A stretch of 64,000 bases of DNA from Paenibacillus sp. SYP-B3998 (GTDB taxonomy: Bacteria > Bacillota > Bacilli > Paenibacillales > NBRC-103111). The notes beneath the pieces are model-generated. The model was given only the letters and a program-made list of their open reading frames with translations, was not told where the DNA came from and searched no databases. Where the stretch lies: assembly GCF_010820665.1 (NCBI RefSeq), contig NZ_JAAIKC010000001.1, positions 1,364,001 to 1,428,000 on the forward strand. The letters run 5' to 3'. Position numbers and translations under genes: made by a program. Below, piece after piece: positions 8,889 to 17,181 of this stretch. Each line of letters starts with the position of its first letter. Position 1 is the first letter of the stretch.

Positions 8889-9899
8889 ATGGTAATTTTA
8901 CCCAAATTGAACGATCTCGGATTTTTTGAGATTAGGCTTGAATCCATTGGTGGCTTAGGTGCCAACCTTGCGGGGAAAATGCTTGCTGAAGCGGGTGTTG
9001 TAGGTGTAGGGTTGAACGGAGTTAGCTTTTCTTCCTATGGTTCTGAAAAAAAGGGGTCTGCTGTAAAGGCTCACATCCGCTTTTGCGACATGGGGACCAA
9101 TATTCGCGATACTTCACCCGTAGAACGACCGCATGTAGTAGGCGTGTTTCATGAATCGCTCTCCAAAACTGTAAACGTTATCAGTGGTATTTATGAAGAC
9201 AGTACTGTTCTTGTGAATTCGACTAAATCGCCAGATGAGCTGAAGGAAAAGATGAAGCTTAAAGGTGGAACTATTGCGGTTATTGATGCCATAGGCATTT
9301 CGTTAGAGGAGAAGAATCGCGTCAATATGGCCATGCTCGGAGCGCTGTTCCGGTTGTGTGATTTCCTCGATCCAGAGGTAATGCGAGGCGTCATTCGCAA
9401 GTCGCTTGAGAAGAAATATCCCCAAGCGGTTGCCCCAGCTCTCCGCACATTTGATCGCGGCTATGATGAAGTTCAATTTCAAACGTATGCGCTTCCAAAA
9501 GGGGAGACAATGCCAGATTATGTAAGATTCGATACACCAGTGCTTGGGTATGCGACCCAGCCTATTGGTGGAGTTATTACGAATCCTGGCAATAGCATAC
9601 TGAAGGACTTAAGTATTTCACGTGCAGGTATGATGCCACATTTTCACGAAGATAAATGTATCCACTGCGCTTCTTGCGATAATGTATGTCCGGATTTCTG
9701 CTTCGTCTGGGATGAACTCCCTGATAAGAAGGGACGTCCGCAAATGTTCTTACAGGGCATTGATTACCAATACTGCAAAGGCTGTTTAAAATGTGTACAG
9801 GCATGTCCGACTGAGGCTTTAAGCAATGAACGTGAAGAGGAAGGTTATGCTGATTTACACCGCAAACCGCATCGATTTAATCTGGCCGTCAACTCTTAG
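8889..9899 (+). CDS. 2-oxoacid:acceptor oxidoreductase, gamma domain fused to 2x[4Fe-4S] ferredoxin domain
   Basis: Electron-transfer subunit of a second 2-oxoacid:ferredoxin oxidoreductase. Residues ~10-185 form the gamma domain (ESIGGLGANLAGKMLAEAG, SYGSEKKGSAVKAHIRF). A C-terminal delta/ferredoxin-like domain holds two cluster motifs: CIHCASCDNVCPDFC and CKGCLKCVQACPTEA. The fusion is PorG-PorD-like. ATG 8889 is chosen because AAAGGAG lies 7 nt upstream; the ATG at 8856 has no ribosome binding site. It sits 38 bp before the alpha-beta fusion gene. Confidence 0.9.
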   Translation: MVILPKLNDLGFFEIRLESIGGLGANLAGKMLAEAGVVGVGLNGVSFSSYGSEKKGSAVKAHIRFCDMGTNIRDTSPVERPHVVGVFHESLSKTVNVISGIYEDSTVLVNSTKSPDELKEKMKLKGGTIAVIDAIGISLEEKNRVNMAMLGALFRLCDFLDPEVMRGVIRKSLEKKYPQAVAPALRTFDRGYDEVQFQTYALPKGETMPDYVRFDTPVLGYATQPIGGVITNPGNSILKDLSISRAGMMPHFHEDKCIHCASCDNVCPDFCFVWDELPDKKGRPQMFLQGIDYQYCKGCLKCVQACPTEALSNEREEEGYADLHRKPHRFNLAVNS

Positions 9900-9937
9900 A
9901 AAGAGAATATTTCAAAGGAGAAGGGTGGAACTAACGA

Positions 9938-12241
9938 ATGTCGATTGATATTAAGAAAGAACTGGGGCAGGCCAAGATTGAGCAGCGGATTGTCTATGAG
10001 TCCGGAAATGAAATGGCTGCTTATGCGGCCCATCAGATCAATTATCATATCATGGGGTATTTTCCGATATCACCTTCCACGGAGGTTGCCCAATTTCTCG
10101 ATCTCATGAAGACAAACGGTCAGCATGACATCGTGCTCATTCCAGCAGATGGCGAACATGGATCTGCCGGTGTCTGTTATGGTGCCTCTACCGCTGGCGG
10201 CCGTGTCTTTAATGCGACTAGTGCAAACGGATATTTATATATGTTGGAACAGATGCCTGTACAATCAGGGACAAGATTCCCAATGGTCATGAACTTAGTG
10301 TGTCGTTCGGTTTCAGGCCCGCTAGACATTCATGGGGATCATTCGGATCTCTATTACGCGTTAAATACAGGCTGGCCCATTCTAATGTGCCGTGACCCGC
10401 AAGCGGTATACGATATGAATATCATTGCGCTTAAGCTTGCAGAGGACCCTGCTGTTCGCTTACCTGTGCTTGTTGCGTCGGATGGCTATTTCACTTCACA
10501 TCAAAAGCGCAGGGTGCAAACCTTTGCTCATCGTGAAGATGTGCAGGCTTTCGTAGGCGAGAAGCCGCAAGGATTTCCAGATACGTTGGACAGAAATAAT
10601 CCGATTACGGTCGGCCCCTACATGAACGAGCCTGATTATATAAACAACTGCTACCAACAGTCGATGGCTATGTATAACGCAGGCGATGTATACGATCGGA
10701 TTCGCGAGGAATATGCTGATTTGACGGGGCGTGATTATCCGATTCTGGATCTATATCGGATGGAAGATGCAGAGGTCGCGGTGTTCTTGATGAATTCAGC
10801 ATCTGAAATTATCAAGGATGTCGTTGATCAATTGCGTGAAAAAGGCATTAAGGCTGGTTCCGTCGCGCCGAACATCATTCGGCCGTTCCCGGCAAAACAG
10901 ATCGCTGAAGCTTTGAGTCATGTGAAAGCGATTACGGTTGGCGATCGCGCGGACTCATATGGGGGCCATGGCGGGAACATGGTTAATGAAATTAAAGCGG
11001 CATTGTTCACCTATGGGAACCGTGATACCCTAGTTCTAAGCCGTATCTATGGGTTAGGCGGTAAAGATTTCTATGCAGAGGACGGGCATAATCTGTTCCA
11101 ATTTGCTATCGACGCGATGCAAAGCGGTAAGGTTGAGGTGCCGTTTGATTATTATGGGCACACGCCAGGAGATCCAGCAAAGGCACCGAAGCGGGTATTA
11201 ACCCCAATGAGGTACGAGGATTTAAAGACGGGCCTTATTACCGTAACGCCTGATGAAAACACTGGCAAGTTAAATGTTCGTGTTCCGCCTCTTCGTTCCT
11301 TAACGAAGAAGCCTAAGCGCATAGCGCCTGGACATGGAGCTTGTCCGGGATGTGGTATTTTCTCTGGCTTAGAGCTCTTCTTTAAAGGAATTGAAGGCGA
11401 TATTGTTTCTATTTTTCATACAGGCTGTGCGATGGTCGTAACAACGGGATATCCGTACTCGGCACATAAAGCAACTTATATCCATAATCTGTTTCAGAAT
11501 GGTGCAGCGACGCTTTCAGGCGTTGTAGAGATGTTCTGGGAGCGTAAGCGTCGAGGCGAGCTCGATCACTTGAATTTGCAGGATGACTTCACCTTTGTCA
11601 TGATCACGGGAGACGGTGGCATGGACATTGGGATGGGGCCGGCGATTGGGGCTGCGCTGCGTAACCATAAAATGATTATCCTTGAGTACGATAATGAGGG
11701 TTATATGAATACAGGGGCACAACTGTCTTATTCAACGCCTATGGGGCATCGAACCTCGACATCAAATGTTGGGAAGAAGCAAGGCGGTAAGGTGTTTCAC
11801 CATAAGGATACGGCGCAAATTATGGCGGCAACACATATTCCTTATGTATTTACAGGATCTGAAGCCTATCCGCAGGACCTTGTAAGGAAGGCGGCCAAGG
11901 CGCAATGGTATGCTCAGAACGAAGGCATGGTTTATGGTAAAATTCTAATCGCCTGTCCATTGAATTGGTTATCAGATGATCAAGAGGGTTCCAATATCGT
12001 CGGTGCAGCTGTGGATTCTTGCTTCTTTCCGCTCTACGAAGTGGAGCATGGCATGACGACCTTAACGTATAATCCTGAAGAGAAGAGCAAGAAGATTCCT
12101 TTGTCCGATTGGCTGAAAACGATGGGGAAAACCAAGCATATGACAAAGCCGGAATATGCGGATTCGTTGAAATCATTTGAAGATGAAGTTGAGCGTCGCT
12201 GGAATATGCTTAAAGCGAAGCATGATAATCCCTATTTGTAA
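9938..12241 (+). CDS. 2-oxoacid:acceptor oxidoreductase, fused alpha-beta subunit
   Basis: A single 767-residue chain joining alpha (residues ~1-420) and TPP-binding beta (~440-767) subunits of a pyruvate/2-oxoacid:ferredoxin oxidoreductase. Alpha part: GNEMAAYAAHQINYHIMGYF, PADGEHGSAGVCYGAS. Beta part: PGHGACPGCGIFSG, FHTGCAMVVTTGYP, the TPP/Mg region MITGDGGMDIGMGPAIGA and YDNEGYMNTGAQ. Preceded by AAAGGAGAAGG. With the gamma-delta fusion upstream it makes a two-gene, four-domain enzyme, arranged differently from KorAB at 1.1-3.7 kb. The substrate is not readable. Confidence 0.9.
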   Translation: MSIDIKKELGQAKIEQRIVYESGNEMAAYAAHQINYHIMGYFPISPSTEVAQFLDLMKTNGQHDIVLIPADGEHGSAGVCYGASTAGGRVFNATSANGYLYMLEQMPVQSGTRFPMVMNLVCRSVSGPLDIHGDHSDLYYALNTGWPILMCRDPQAVYDMNIIALKLAEDPAVRLPVLVASDGYFTSHQKRRVQTFAHREDVQAFVGEKPQGFPDTLDRNNPITVGPYMNEPDYINNCYQQSMAMYNAGDVYDRIREEYADLTGRDYPILDLYRMEDAEVAVFLMNSASEIIKDVVDQLREKGIKAGSVAPNIIRPFPAKQIAEALSHVKAITVGDRADSYGGHGGNMVNEIKAALFTYGNRDTLVLSRIYGLGGKDFYAEDGHNLFQFAIDAMQSGKVEVPFDYYGHTPGDPAKAPKRVLTPMRYEDLKTGLITVTPDENTGKLNVRVPPLRSLTKKPKRIAPGHGACPGCGIFSGLELFFKGIEGDIVSIFHTGCAMVVTTGYPYSAHKATYIHNLFQNGAATLSGVVEMFWERKRRGELDHLNLQDDFTFVMITGDGGMDIGMGPAIGAALRNHKMIILEYDNEGYMNTGAQLSYSTPMGHRTSTSNVGKKQGGKVFHHKDTAQIMAATHIPYVFTGSEAYPQDLVRKAAKAQWYAQNEGMVYGKILIACPLNWLSDDQEGSNIVGAAVDSCFFPLYEVEHGMTTLTYNPEEKSKKIPLSDWLKTMGKTKHMTKPEYADSLKSFEDEVERRWNMLKAKHDNPYL

Positions 12242-12274
12242 GTAAACCAACGCAATGTGAATACAAACAAGATG

Positions 12275-12312
12275 CAGGCACTTTCCCCCTTGTGGAGATT
12301 GTGCTTTTTTAA
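12275..12312 (+). terminator. Possible weak terminator after the oxidoreductase operon
   Basis: GGCAC and GTGCT near 12279 and 12301 can pair with a long loop, followed by six T. Weak stem. Confidence 0.35.
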
Positions 12313-12343
12313 TGACAAGTAAAAAATAGGGAGAGGGATGGCA

Positions 12344-12637
12344 ATGCCTTATGTGATGCAGCATATCAGTACAAGGAGGATTTATACGTGTAGGCTTGTC
12401 AATCTTTATGGGTTGGCTTACTATGGAGTCAAATTTTGGAACGAGAGAGAAGTGGCAGAAGAACAAATGCTGCAAGTTCTTCAATCTGAGAAGATTTTGG
12501 ATACAAAGGAATGGAGTATTATTGAACTCGAAGAGGGGGAGATGAAGCTTTGTAATGTGAAGCTGAAGAACGATCCTGAGCTTCTTGTGTTTTGGGGTGA
12601 GGCCCGAAAACCTACTATTCAAAGGTTGGGAAATTAA
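12344..12637 (+). CDS. Hypothetical small protein
   Basis: A 97-residue soluble protein I do not recognise. It begins MPYVMQHISTRRIYTC and continues with a mixed segment containing YGLAYYGVKFWNE and a charged C-terminal half. No signal peptide or membrane segment. ATG 12344 fits GGGAGAGGG better than the in-frame ATG at 12338. It stands alone between the oxidoreductase operon and a riboswitch. Confidence 0.6.
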   Translation: MPYVMQHISTRRIYTCRLVNLYGLAYYGVKFWNEREVAEEQMLQVLQSEKILDTKEWSIIELEEGEMKLCNVKLKNDPELLVFWGEARKPTIQRLGN

Positions 12638-12700
12638 TCCGGCTCGTCAAAAGGTACTGGGCCTCTGCGCCTTCGACAAGAAACGCAACCTTGCGCCTAT

Positions 12701-12728
12701 TTTCGACGCCACCCCCTCAAACTATAAT
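12701..12728 (+). promoter_or_regulatory. Promoter for the riboswitch transcript
   Basis: TTTCGA (12701-12706), a 16-bp spacer and TATAAT (12723-12728); a start near 12735 would sit just before the aptamer. Confidence 0.45.
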
Positions 12729-12749
12729 AAGGCTACGGTAAAAAACAAC

Positions 12750-12853
12750 TTACCTCACACCGAAAATGGCAAACCGAGTGAAAGCTTAGGACGCAAAGCT
12801 ATAGGGGCTCTCGTGCAAAAACACAGTGCCAGCCAGCTGTCGAAGGCGATGGG
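12750..12853 (+). promoter_or_regulatory. Cyclic-di-GMP-I (GEMM-I) riboswitch aptamer
   Basis: The core is nearly canonical: GGCAAACC (12768-12775), a GAGT-GAAA-GCTT tetraloop hairpin (12776-12787), GGACGCAAAGC (12789-12799), a second arm with GGGCT, and the receptor-like segment GTGCCAGCCAGCTGTCG (12826-12842). These match the GEMM-I consensus of CAAACC, GAAA loop, GACGCAAAGC and tetraloop receptor. A terminator follows at once, and the next gene encodes a secreted cell-wall hydrolase, a typical target class. ATCCT (12854-12858) can pair with AGGAT (12863-12867), which would disrupt the terminator, so control by alternative folding is plausible. Whether ligand turns the gene on or off is not decided. 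Confidence 0.88.
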
Positions 12854-12860
12854 ATCCTAT

Positions 12861-12899
12861 AAAGGATAACCCTGCTTAAGGTGAAGGGCTATCCTTTTT
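12861..12899 (+). terminator. Riboswitch-linked terminator
   Basis: AAAGGATAACCCT (12861-12873) pairs with AGGGCTATCCTTT (12885-12897), then T/A. It lies between the aptamer and the hydrolase gene. Confidence 0.8.
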
Positions 12900-13009
12900 A
12901 GTGTATGTAAAATCGGAGGTGTCAGGACTAGAATAACTACATTGTCGTCTAAGGCAGTAATACCAGCACATACATCAAAGACGAAATTCAACCTATGGAG
13001 GTACTGACG

Positions 13010-13960
13010 ATGAGAAAATGGACAATGGTTCTAGGAATGATGTTGTTAGTGCTTACTTTGATCCTCCCCGCAGCTGCAATGGCAGATGACATCGTTACCA
13101 CGAAGGCTCAAATTATAGCGGGGGTCAGCTTACGCGATCAACCGAGCACTTCGAGTAAGGTGTTGAGATTGCTCAAAACGAATGAAGTCGTAACCCTCAC
13201 TGATTATGTCACTGCGAATTGGTACCAAATCAAAGATGCACAAGGCGTTGCCGGATATGTTTCTACTCATACAAAATACATAAAAGTAGTTAGCAACACT
13301 AAAATTGTTTACGGAGTTAACTTTCGCAACTTACCAAGTTCGGATGGCTCTAAAGTTATTCGCATGCTGAACAAGGGCGAAGAAGTTCTTGTATTGGAGA
13401 AAGTAAATGATAGTTGGTACAAGGTACAAGACGTAAATGGCATTACTGGATATATAAGCACAAATAGCAAATACATAAGCACAGATTTCTCCGTTATTAA
13501 ACCAAAATTACCGCTTAAGGATGAGATCGAGGCGGTCATCACAGCTGGATCAGCTTATATGGGAACCCCCTACGAGTTTGGGTCTACACGGAACGATCCA
13601 ACTACATTTGATTGCTCAGATTTCGTACAAACCGCTTTCTGGGATGCGCTGCGTGTTTCACTTCCTAGCGATTCGGGCTCACAAGGTAATTTTGTGGGAG
13701 GACTTGGACCCGTAGTAATAGATTGGACATTGCTTAAACGTGGGGACCTGATGTTCTTTAGTTCATATAAAGGCTTCAAAGCTTCTGATTATGCGAATGT
13801 AAATGTGAAAACAGAGCCAATTACGCATGTAGGGATTTATTTGGGGGACGGAACCGTTTTACACACGTATTCTATCGAGTCCGGTGGTGTCCGTATCGAT
13901 TCGATCGCAGGAAAGCAATGGGGGAATCGTTTCTTGTACGGCGGAAGCGTGTTACGCTAA
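13010..13960 (+). CDS. Secreted NlpC/P60 endopeptidase with two SH3b domains
   Basis: Extracellular peptidoglycan endopeptidase. Residues 1-26 are a signal peptide (LLVLTLILPAAAMADD, likely cleavage after AMA). Two bacterial SH3 domains follow at about 33-85 and 98-150 (ISAGVSLRDQPSTSSKVL-type and VNFRNLPSSDGSKVIRML repeats), then an NlpC/P60 domain from ~170 with the catalytic Cys in TFDCSDFVQTAFWD and the His in ITHVGIYLGDG. 316 residues. The start at ATG 13010 follows GGAGG by 7 nt. A c-di-GMP riboswitch upstream indicates that cell-wall remodelling by this enzyme responds to the motile/sessile signal. Confidence 0.93.
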   Translation: MRKWTMVLGMMLLVLTLILPAAAMADDIVTTKAQIIAGVSLRDQPSTSSKVLRLLKTNEVVTLTDYVTANWYQIKDAQGVAGYVSTHTKYIKVVSNTKIVYGVNFRNLPSSDGSKVIRMLNKGEEVLVLEKVNDSWYKVQDVNGITGYISTNSKYISTDFSVIKPKLPLKDEIEAVITAGSAYMGTPYEFGSTRNDPTTFDCSDFVQTAFWDALRVSLPSDSGSQGNFVGGLGPVVIDWTLLKRGDLMFFSSYKGFKASDYANVNVKTEPITHVGIYLGDGTVLHTYSIESGGVRIDSIAGKQWGNRFLYGGSVLR

Positions 13961-14003
13961 GAAGATGGTTCAGAGATAGGAGTTTTGCGATATACTAAAA
14001 ATA

Positions 14004-14040
14004 GGGGCGGATGCATCTTCCAGCATCTGCCCCTTCCTTA
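14004..14040 (+). terminator. Terminator of the NlpC/P60 gene
   Basis: A perfect 11-bp GC-rich stem (14004-14014 with 14023-14033) and an 8-nt loop, followed by TTCCTTATT. Confidence 0.8.
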
Positions 14041-14249
14041 TTCTGAGGTGAAAGGAAGAACCTTATCTTTGAGACCCCAAACGACGGCCAACCCGCTGGA
14101 ATTTCGGAACACTACAGAAAGAGGACTAAGCTTGGAAATGGTTTACGAACGAATTCTTCGCTTCATGCGGTTGAGCCTGCAGCCATATTGATGCAGGAGA
14201 TGATGAGAATAAAAAGGTCATGGATGGCAGTTTATAAACTTCGTGTTTG

Positions 14250-14303
14250 AACCGTTAGCTCTATTTTGATCGTAATGATCATAAGGGATAGCGGTTTTGT
14301 TAC
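14250..14303 (+). terminator. Terminator-like hairpin in a gene-poor gap
   Basis: AACCGTTAGCTCT (14250-14262) pairs with AGGGATAGCGGTT (14284-14296) with several G-T pairs, followed by TTGTT. The 14041-14436 interval has no convincing gene: a 20-codon frame from TTG 14132 with AGAGGA upstream and a CCTGCA/TGCAGG hairpin near 14177-14198 are the only structures seen. Confidence 0.45.
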
Positions 14304-14436
14304 ATCTTAAACACATAATTATGAAGCTCAATCTTAAAACGCAGTCATCTAAAGAAGGACTGGGTTCCTAACAAAGCAGGAGATTAAGTGCGTAATATCG
14401 AAATACTGCATTTAGTACTAATGAAGGAGGGGTCCT

Positions 14437-14946
14437 ATGAATTCTCGGACTTTTGTAATGGAAGCTGTTATGTTAGCCGTTCATGGTCAATTACTGCTCC
14501 CAGGGCGCCCTGTGACGTATGTTATCCCATATACGAGCATTCAAGAACTGTACGAACTTCATGTAAGCGATGAATTCATTATGCTTACACCGGAAGACGA
14601 TGCCTACGTAAAGAAGACGATTGGGGAACTTATCGCTTTTTTTGAGGAATCATTTAATAAAAAGAAAATAGAAAAAGCGCTCTCCGTTCCATGGCGGAAA
14701 AGCCCTCCTTTACCTATAAATGAGCACGTAACCTTAGTTGTGTTGTTTGCCATTGATAACGAGGAATACGGGGAGGACTTCGATCCCATCGAGACGGAGC
14801 TCATTCTGTCTGCCATCAAGGAAAATTCAGCTATATTGACGGATCAAATAGAGATGTTAGATCGAATGATAGCGGCTGGTATACCCGTTGAAGCCTATGA
14901 TGTGGAAGATTTTGAATTTGCGGTTGAAGGCGACCATCAGGTTTAG
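14437..14946 (+). CDS. Conserved hypothetical protein
   Basis: A 169-residue acidic protein starting MNSRTFVMEAVMLAVHGQ after an AAGGAGGGG ribosome binding site. It has no signal peptide; the N-terminal half has short beta-like segments (LLLPGRPVTYVIPYTSI) and the C-terminal half is acidic (EEYGEDFDPIETEL). I do not recognise a defined catalytic family. It lies 10 bp before the phosphotransferase-like gene and is probably co-transcribed with it. Confidence 0.7.
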   Translation: MNSRTFVMEAVMLAVHGQLLLPGRPVTYVIPYTSIQELYELHVSDEFIMLTPEDDAYVKKTIGELIAFFEESFNKKKIEKALSVPWRKSPPLPINEHVTLVVLFAIDNEEYGEDFDPIETELILSAIKENSAILTDQIEMLDRMIAAGIPVEAYDVEDFEFAVEGDHQV

Positions 14947-14956
14947 TTAGAAGGAA

Positions 14957-15994
14957 ATGAGGAACGGCATATTGGATGAAATTTGGGATGATGAGCGTCT
15001 AGCCTTCCTGATGGAGCACTGGTTTCCTGATCAAATATGGACCTTGCGTATCGGCGTAGGCGGGATGAATAATACAACGCGTTTCGTAGAAGCAGGTGGT
15101 ATTTCGTACGTGCTTCGCATCTATGAAACACATCGAGACTTTAATAAAGTTAACTTTGAGCATACGGTACTCTTAGCTTTAGCTGATCAAAAGCTGCCTT
15201 ACCAGTTGCCACAACCTATGCGGCTCCAAACTGGCGGGACTGTGCTCACCATTGACGCTAACGAAGGGAAGCTAGCGGCGCTGTTTACATTCACTGAAGG
15301 CAGTAATCCACTATGGGATAATGCACAGCAATTGCACCGCTTTGGTGAAACTGTTGGTCATCTTTCAAAAACGTTAGCATCCATCCAAGTGGAGCTTAAG
15401 CCTGAGTATCCACCTTATTATAAAATTGAGCACATTCATCCTCGTTGCACGCCGGAAGTAATCAAACAATTCTGTCTTCATCCGCCGGAGTCTTTCAGTA
15501 AGGAGATTACTAACCTGCCGTATATTTGGCATCGATTCGAAGCTTTCTATGAAGAAATTCCCAAGTTAATGACACTGCCTCATCAACTTGTTCACGGGGA
15601 TATTAATGGTTCGAATATGCTAATTGATGAACAGGGGCATGTGGTAGCTGTTTTGGATTTTGAATTTGTCACTAGGGATGTTCGTGTAATGGAACTAGCT
15701 GTGTGTGTATCGGATTTGATAGATCCAACGCTCTCTGAGCAAAAGTTATACGAGGTATGCTCGGTATTTTATGAGGGATACTGCTCCTATATAAATTTGA
15801 AGGAAGAAGAAATCCGGCTTCTGCCTCTATTAATTGAGTTGCGTAGGCTAGATGTTTTTGTACATTTTCTAGGAAGATACCTAGATGGCGTCGATGCACA
15901 TCGTGTGTTAATTGATATTATTCATAATACAGTTCAGAAAGTAAAATGGCTAGAAGCTTATGGTCCGAAGCTTGTAAATATTTTTAAAATTTAG
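14957..15994 (+). CDS. Aminoglycoside phosphotransferase/choline-kinase-fold protein
   Basis: Soluble kinase-fold protein of the APH/homoserine-kinase-II superfamily. Seen: VGGMNNTTRFVEAGG (nucleotide-binding loop), the catalytic loop LVHGDINGSNMLIDE with its Asp and Asn, and the metal-binding VVAVLDFEFVTRDVR. 345 residues. Small-molecule substrate is unknown; Bacillales genomes carry many such kinases that are not resistance genes. AAGGAAATGAGG precedes it, and the upstream hypothetical gene is in the same unit. Confidence 0.85.
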   Translation: MRNGILDEIWDDERLAFLMEHWFPDQIWTLRIGVGGMNNTTRFVEAGGISYVLRIYETHRDFNKVNFEHTVLLALADQKLPYQLPQPMRLQTGGTVLTIDANEGKLAALFTFTEGSNPLWDNAQQLHRFGETVGHLSKTLASIQVELKPEYPPYYKIEHIHPRCTPEVIKQFCLHPPESFSKEITNLPYIWHRFEAFYEEIPKLMTLPHQLVHGDINGSNMLIDEQGHVVAVLDFEFVTRDVRVMELAVCVSDLIDPTLSEQKLYEVCSVFYEGYCSYINLKEEEIRLLPLLIELRRLDVFVHFLGRYLDGVDAHRVLIDIIHNTVQKVKWLEAYGPKLVNIFKI

Positions 15995-16046
15995 GATGTA
16001 AGCGAGTGGCAGTTGCACTTCCCCTTCTAGGGAATCCTGAAGTCGA

Positions 16047-16120
16047 AAAAAATGCATCTTTTTAGCATACATCGGTAAACCTTTGGGTTCATCCGATGAT
16101 TTCTGAAAGGTGCATTTTTT
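16047..16120. terminator. Bidirectional terminator between convergent genes
   Basis: Left arm 16047-16061 and right arm 16106-16120 form a ~15-bp AT-rich stem; inside it CATCGG/CCGATG makes a second stem. A and T runs at the ends suit both the plus-strand kinase gene and the minus-strand DoxX gene. Confidence 0.8.
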
Positions 16121-16133
16121 AGGTATTTATGGG

Positions 16134-16502
16134 TTAGTGAATTTTTAGTTTTCTATGATAGTAAACATAAGAGCAAGCTATTAGAAGGTATCCGATGAAG
16201 AAAAGCATCCACCCACTTGCAGGATCGCCTACAGATATACTTGAATACATAGCTCCCGTTAAATCGATTACAAAGCCAGCATAGGCCCATTCTTTTATTC
16301 GAGGATAGCCAGGAATTAGTAGCGCAATTACACCTAATAATTTAGCAAACCCAATAAAGGGTAGCAGATAGGCAGGATAACCTAAATGATTGAATAAGGC
16401 TACTGCATCAGGAACCGACATGATATCAGGAATAGCACCCAAAACCATTAATGCTGCCAACAGTCCGGTAAAAATCCAGTAGATAATTATTGTTTTTTTC
16501 AT
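16134..16502 (-). CDS. DoxX-family membrane protein
   Basis: A 122-residue integral membrane protein with four hydrophobic segments (IYWIFTGLLAALMVLGAIP, YLLPFIGFAKLLGVIALLI, AYAGFVIDLTGAMYS, WMLFFIGYLLIACSYVYY), the DoxX/DoxD-like layout. It lies 47 bp downstream of the SRPBCC gene on the same strand. ArsR-SRPBCC-DoxX operons are common in Bacillales, and here the ArsR member is broken. Function in this setting is not established. Confidence 0.88.
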   Translation of the reverse strand: MKKTIIIYWIFTGLLAALMVLGAIPDIMSVPDAVALFNHLGYPAYLLPFIGFAKLLGVIALLIPGYPRIKEWAYAGFVIDLTGAMYSSISVGDPASGWMLFFIGYLLIACSYVYYHRKLKIH

Positions 16503-16549
16503 GTTAACTTTTTTCTTCCTTTCGCTTGTGAAAATTCGTGTATTTTACC

Positions 16550-17032
16550 TCAAATTTCTGCTAATTGTTCTTCAAGTCGATCTAAGGTTGATTTTGCACC
16601 CTCAATGGCTCCATACTCTTTAATGACCTTTTCCAATTCCTCTGACGACCTGAAGAGTGATCGCATAGTAAGCTCGGTCATATTGTCCTGCTCCATCATC
16701 GTTACTATCACTTGAAATTGTTCGTCATCTTCGCCATCACCATGGGAGTAGACGAGTCGTTCGGGGCTAACAACCTCGCTGTATACAATTTTATTGTCAT
16801 AATTGACCCCGTCAGGACCGTGCATAACGTAACGCCATACACCACCTGGACGGACATCTATTTCTTGAACCGTGATTGTAAAGCCTCTTGGCCCCCACCA
16901 CTTCGGCAGATGTTCGGGATCCGTCCATGCTTTGAATACAAGATCACGAGGTGCATGGATGACACGATTGACAATAAGTACTCGACCTTCAACAGACGTA
17001 AATGTGTTATTCGTGGCTTTGCCTTCTAGCAT
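16550..17032 (-). CDS. SRPBCC (AHSA1-like) domain protein
   Basis: A 160-residue START/Bet v1-like fold protein of the AHSA1 type. Seen: VIHAPRDLVFKAWTDPEHL, KWWGPRGFTITV, VRPGGVWRYVMHGPDG and a C-terminal helix. The ATG at 17032 is chosen because GGAGG is 9-10 nt upstream; the frame runs further upstream into a decayed ArsR region and that part should not be read as protein. It forms an operon with the DoxX gene behind a promoter that carries the same palindrome as the intact ArsR-SRPBCC pair at 32.4-32.9 kb. Ligand unknown. Confidence 0.9.
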   Translation of the reverse strand: MLEGKATNNTFTSVEGRVLIVNRVIHAPRDLVFKAWTDPEHLPKWWGPRGFTITVQEIDVRPGGVWRYVMHGPDGVNYDNKIVYSEVVSPERLVYSHGDGEDDEQFQVIVTMMEQDNMTELTMRSLFRSSEELEKVIKEYGAIEGAKSTLDRLEEQLAEI

Positions 17033-17094
17033 GATTTTCATTCCTCCAATTGTTTGTTGTTTAAGTATACGTTTTGGTTTGACTACTACTTCTT

Positions 17095-17178
17095 CTACGA
17101 AATAGGGCCATGACGCAAAAGTTCGCAATTGTGTAGCCGATTCGGCCCAGTAAGGGTAATCAAAATCGAAGTAACATA
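17095..17178 (-). pseudogene. Remnant of an ArsR-family regulator gene
   Basis: On the minus strand one frame reads VTSILITLTGPNRLHNCELL then RHGPIS and a stop. This aligns with the intact ArsR at 32471-32815, whose N-terminus reads TLSALAEPNRLHIVELLRDG. The DNA-binding wing and C-terminal half are absent, the leader and start region are lost (the -10 box is only a few bases before the first codons), and the frame does not continue into the SRPBCC gene. It is the decayed repressor of this operon. Confidence 0.75.
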
Positions 17179-17181
17179 ATT

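Noticed and set aside
12585-12869. 94-codon open frame after the hypothetical protein
   Set aside because: It runs through the promoter, the c-di-GMP aptamer and into the terminator region, so it is a chance frame.
13985-14191. 68-codon frame after the NlpC/P60 gene
   Set aside because: It reads across the terminator stem and has no good ribosome binding site.
14957-15994. Calling the kinase-fold protein an aminoglycoside-resistance enzyme
   Set aside because: Only the general APH fold motifs are seen; such proteins are common housekeeping kinases in Bacillales.
17033-17128. N-terminal extension of the SRPBCC protein up to 17128
   Set aside because: The start there is a TTG without ribosome site, and the segment overlaps the remains of an ArsR gene; GGAGG points to the ATG at 17032.
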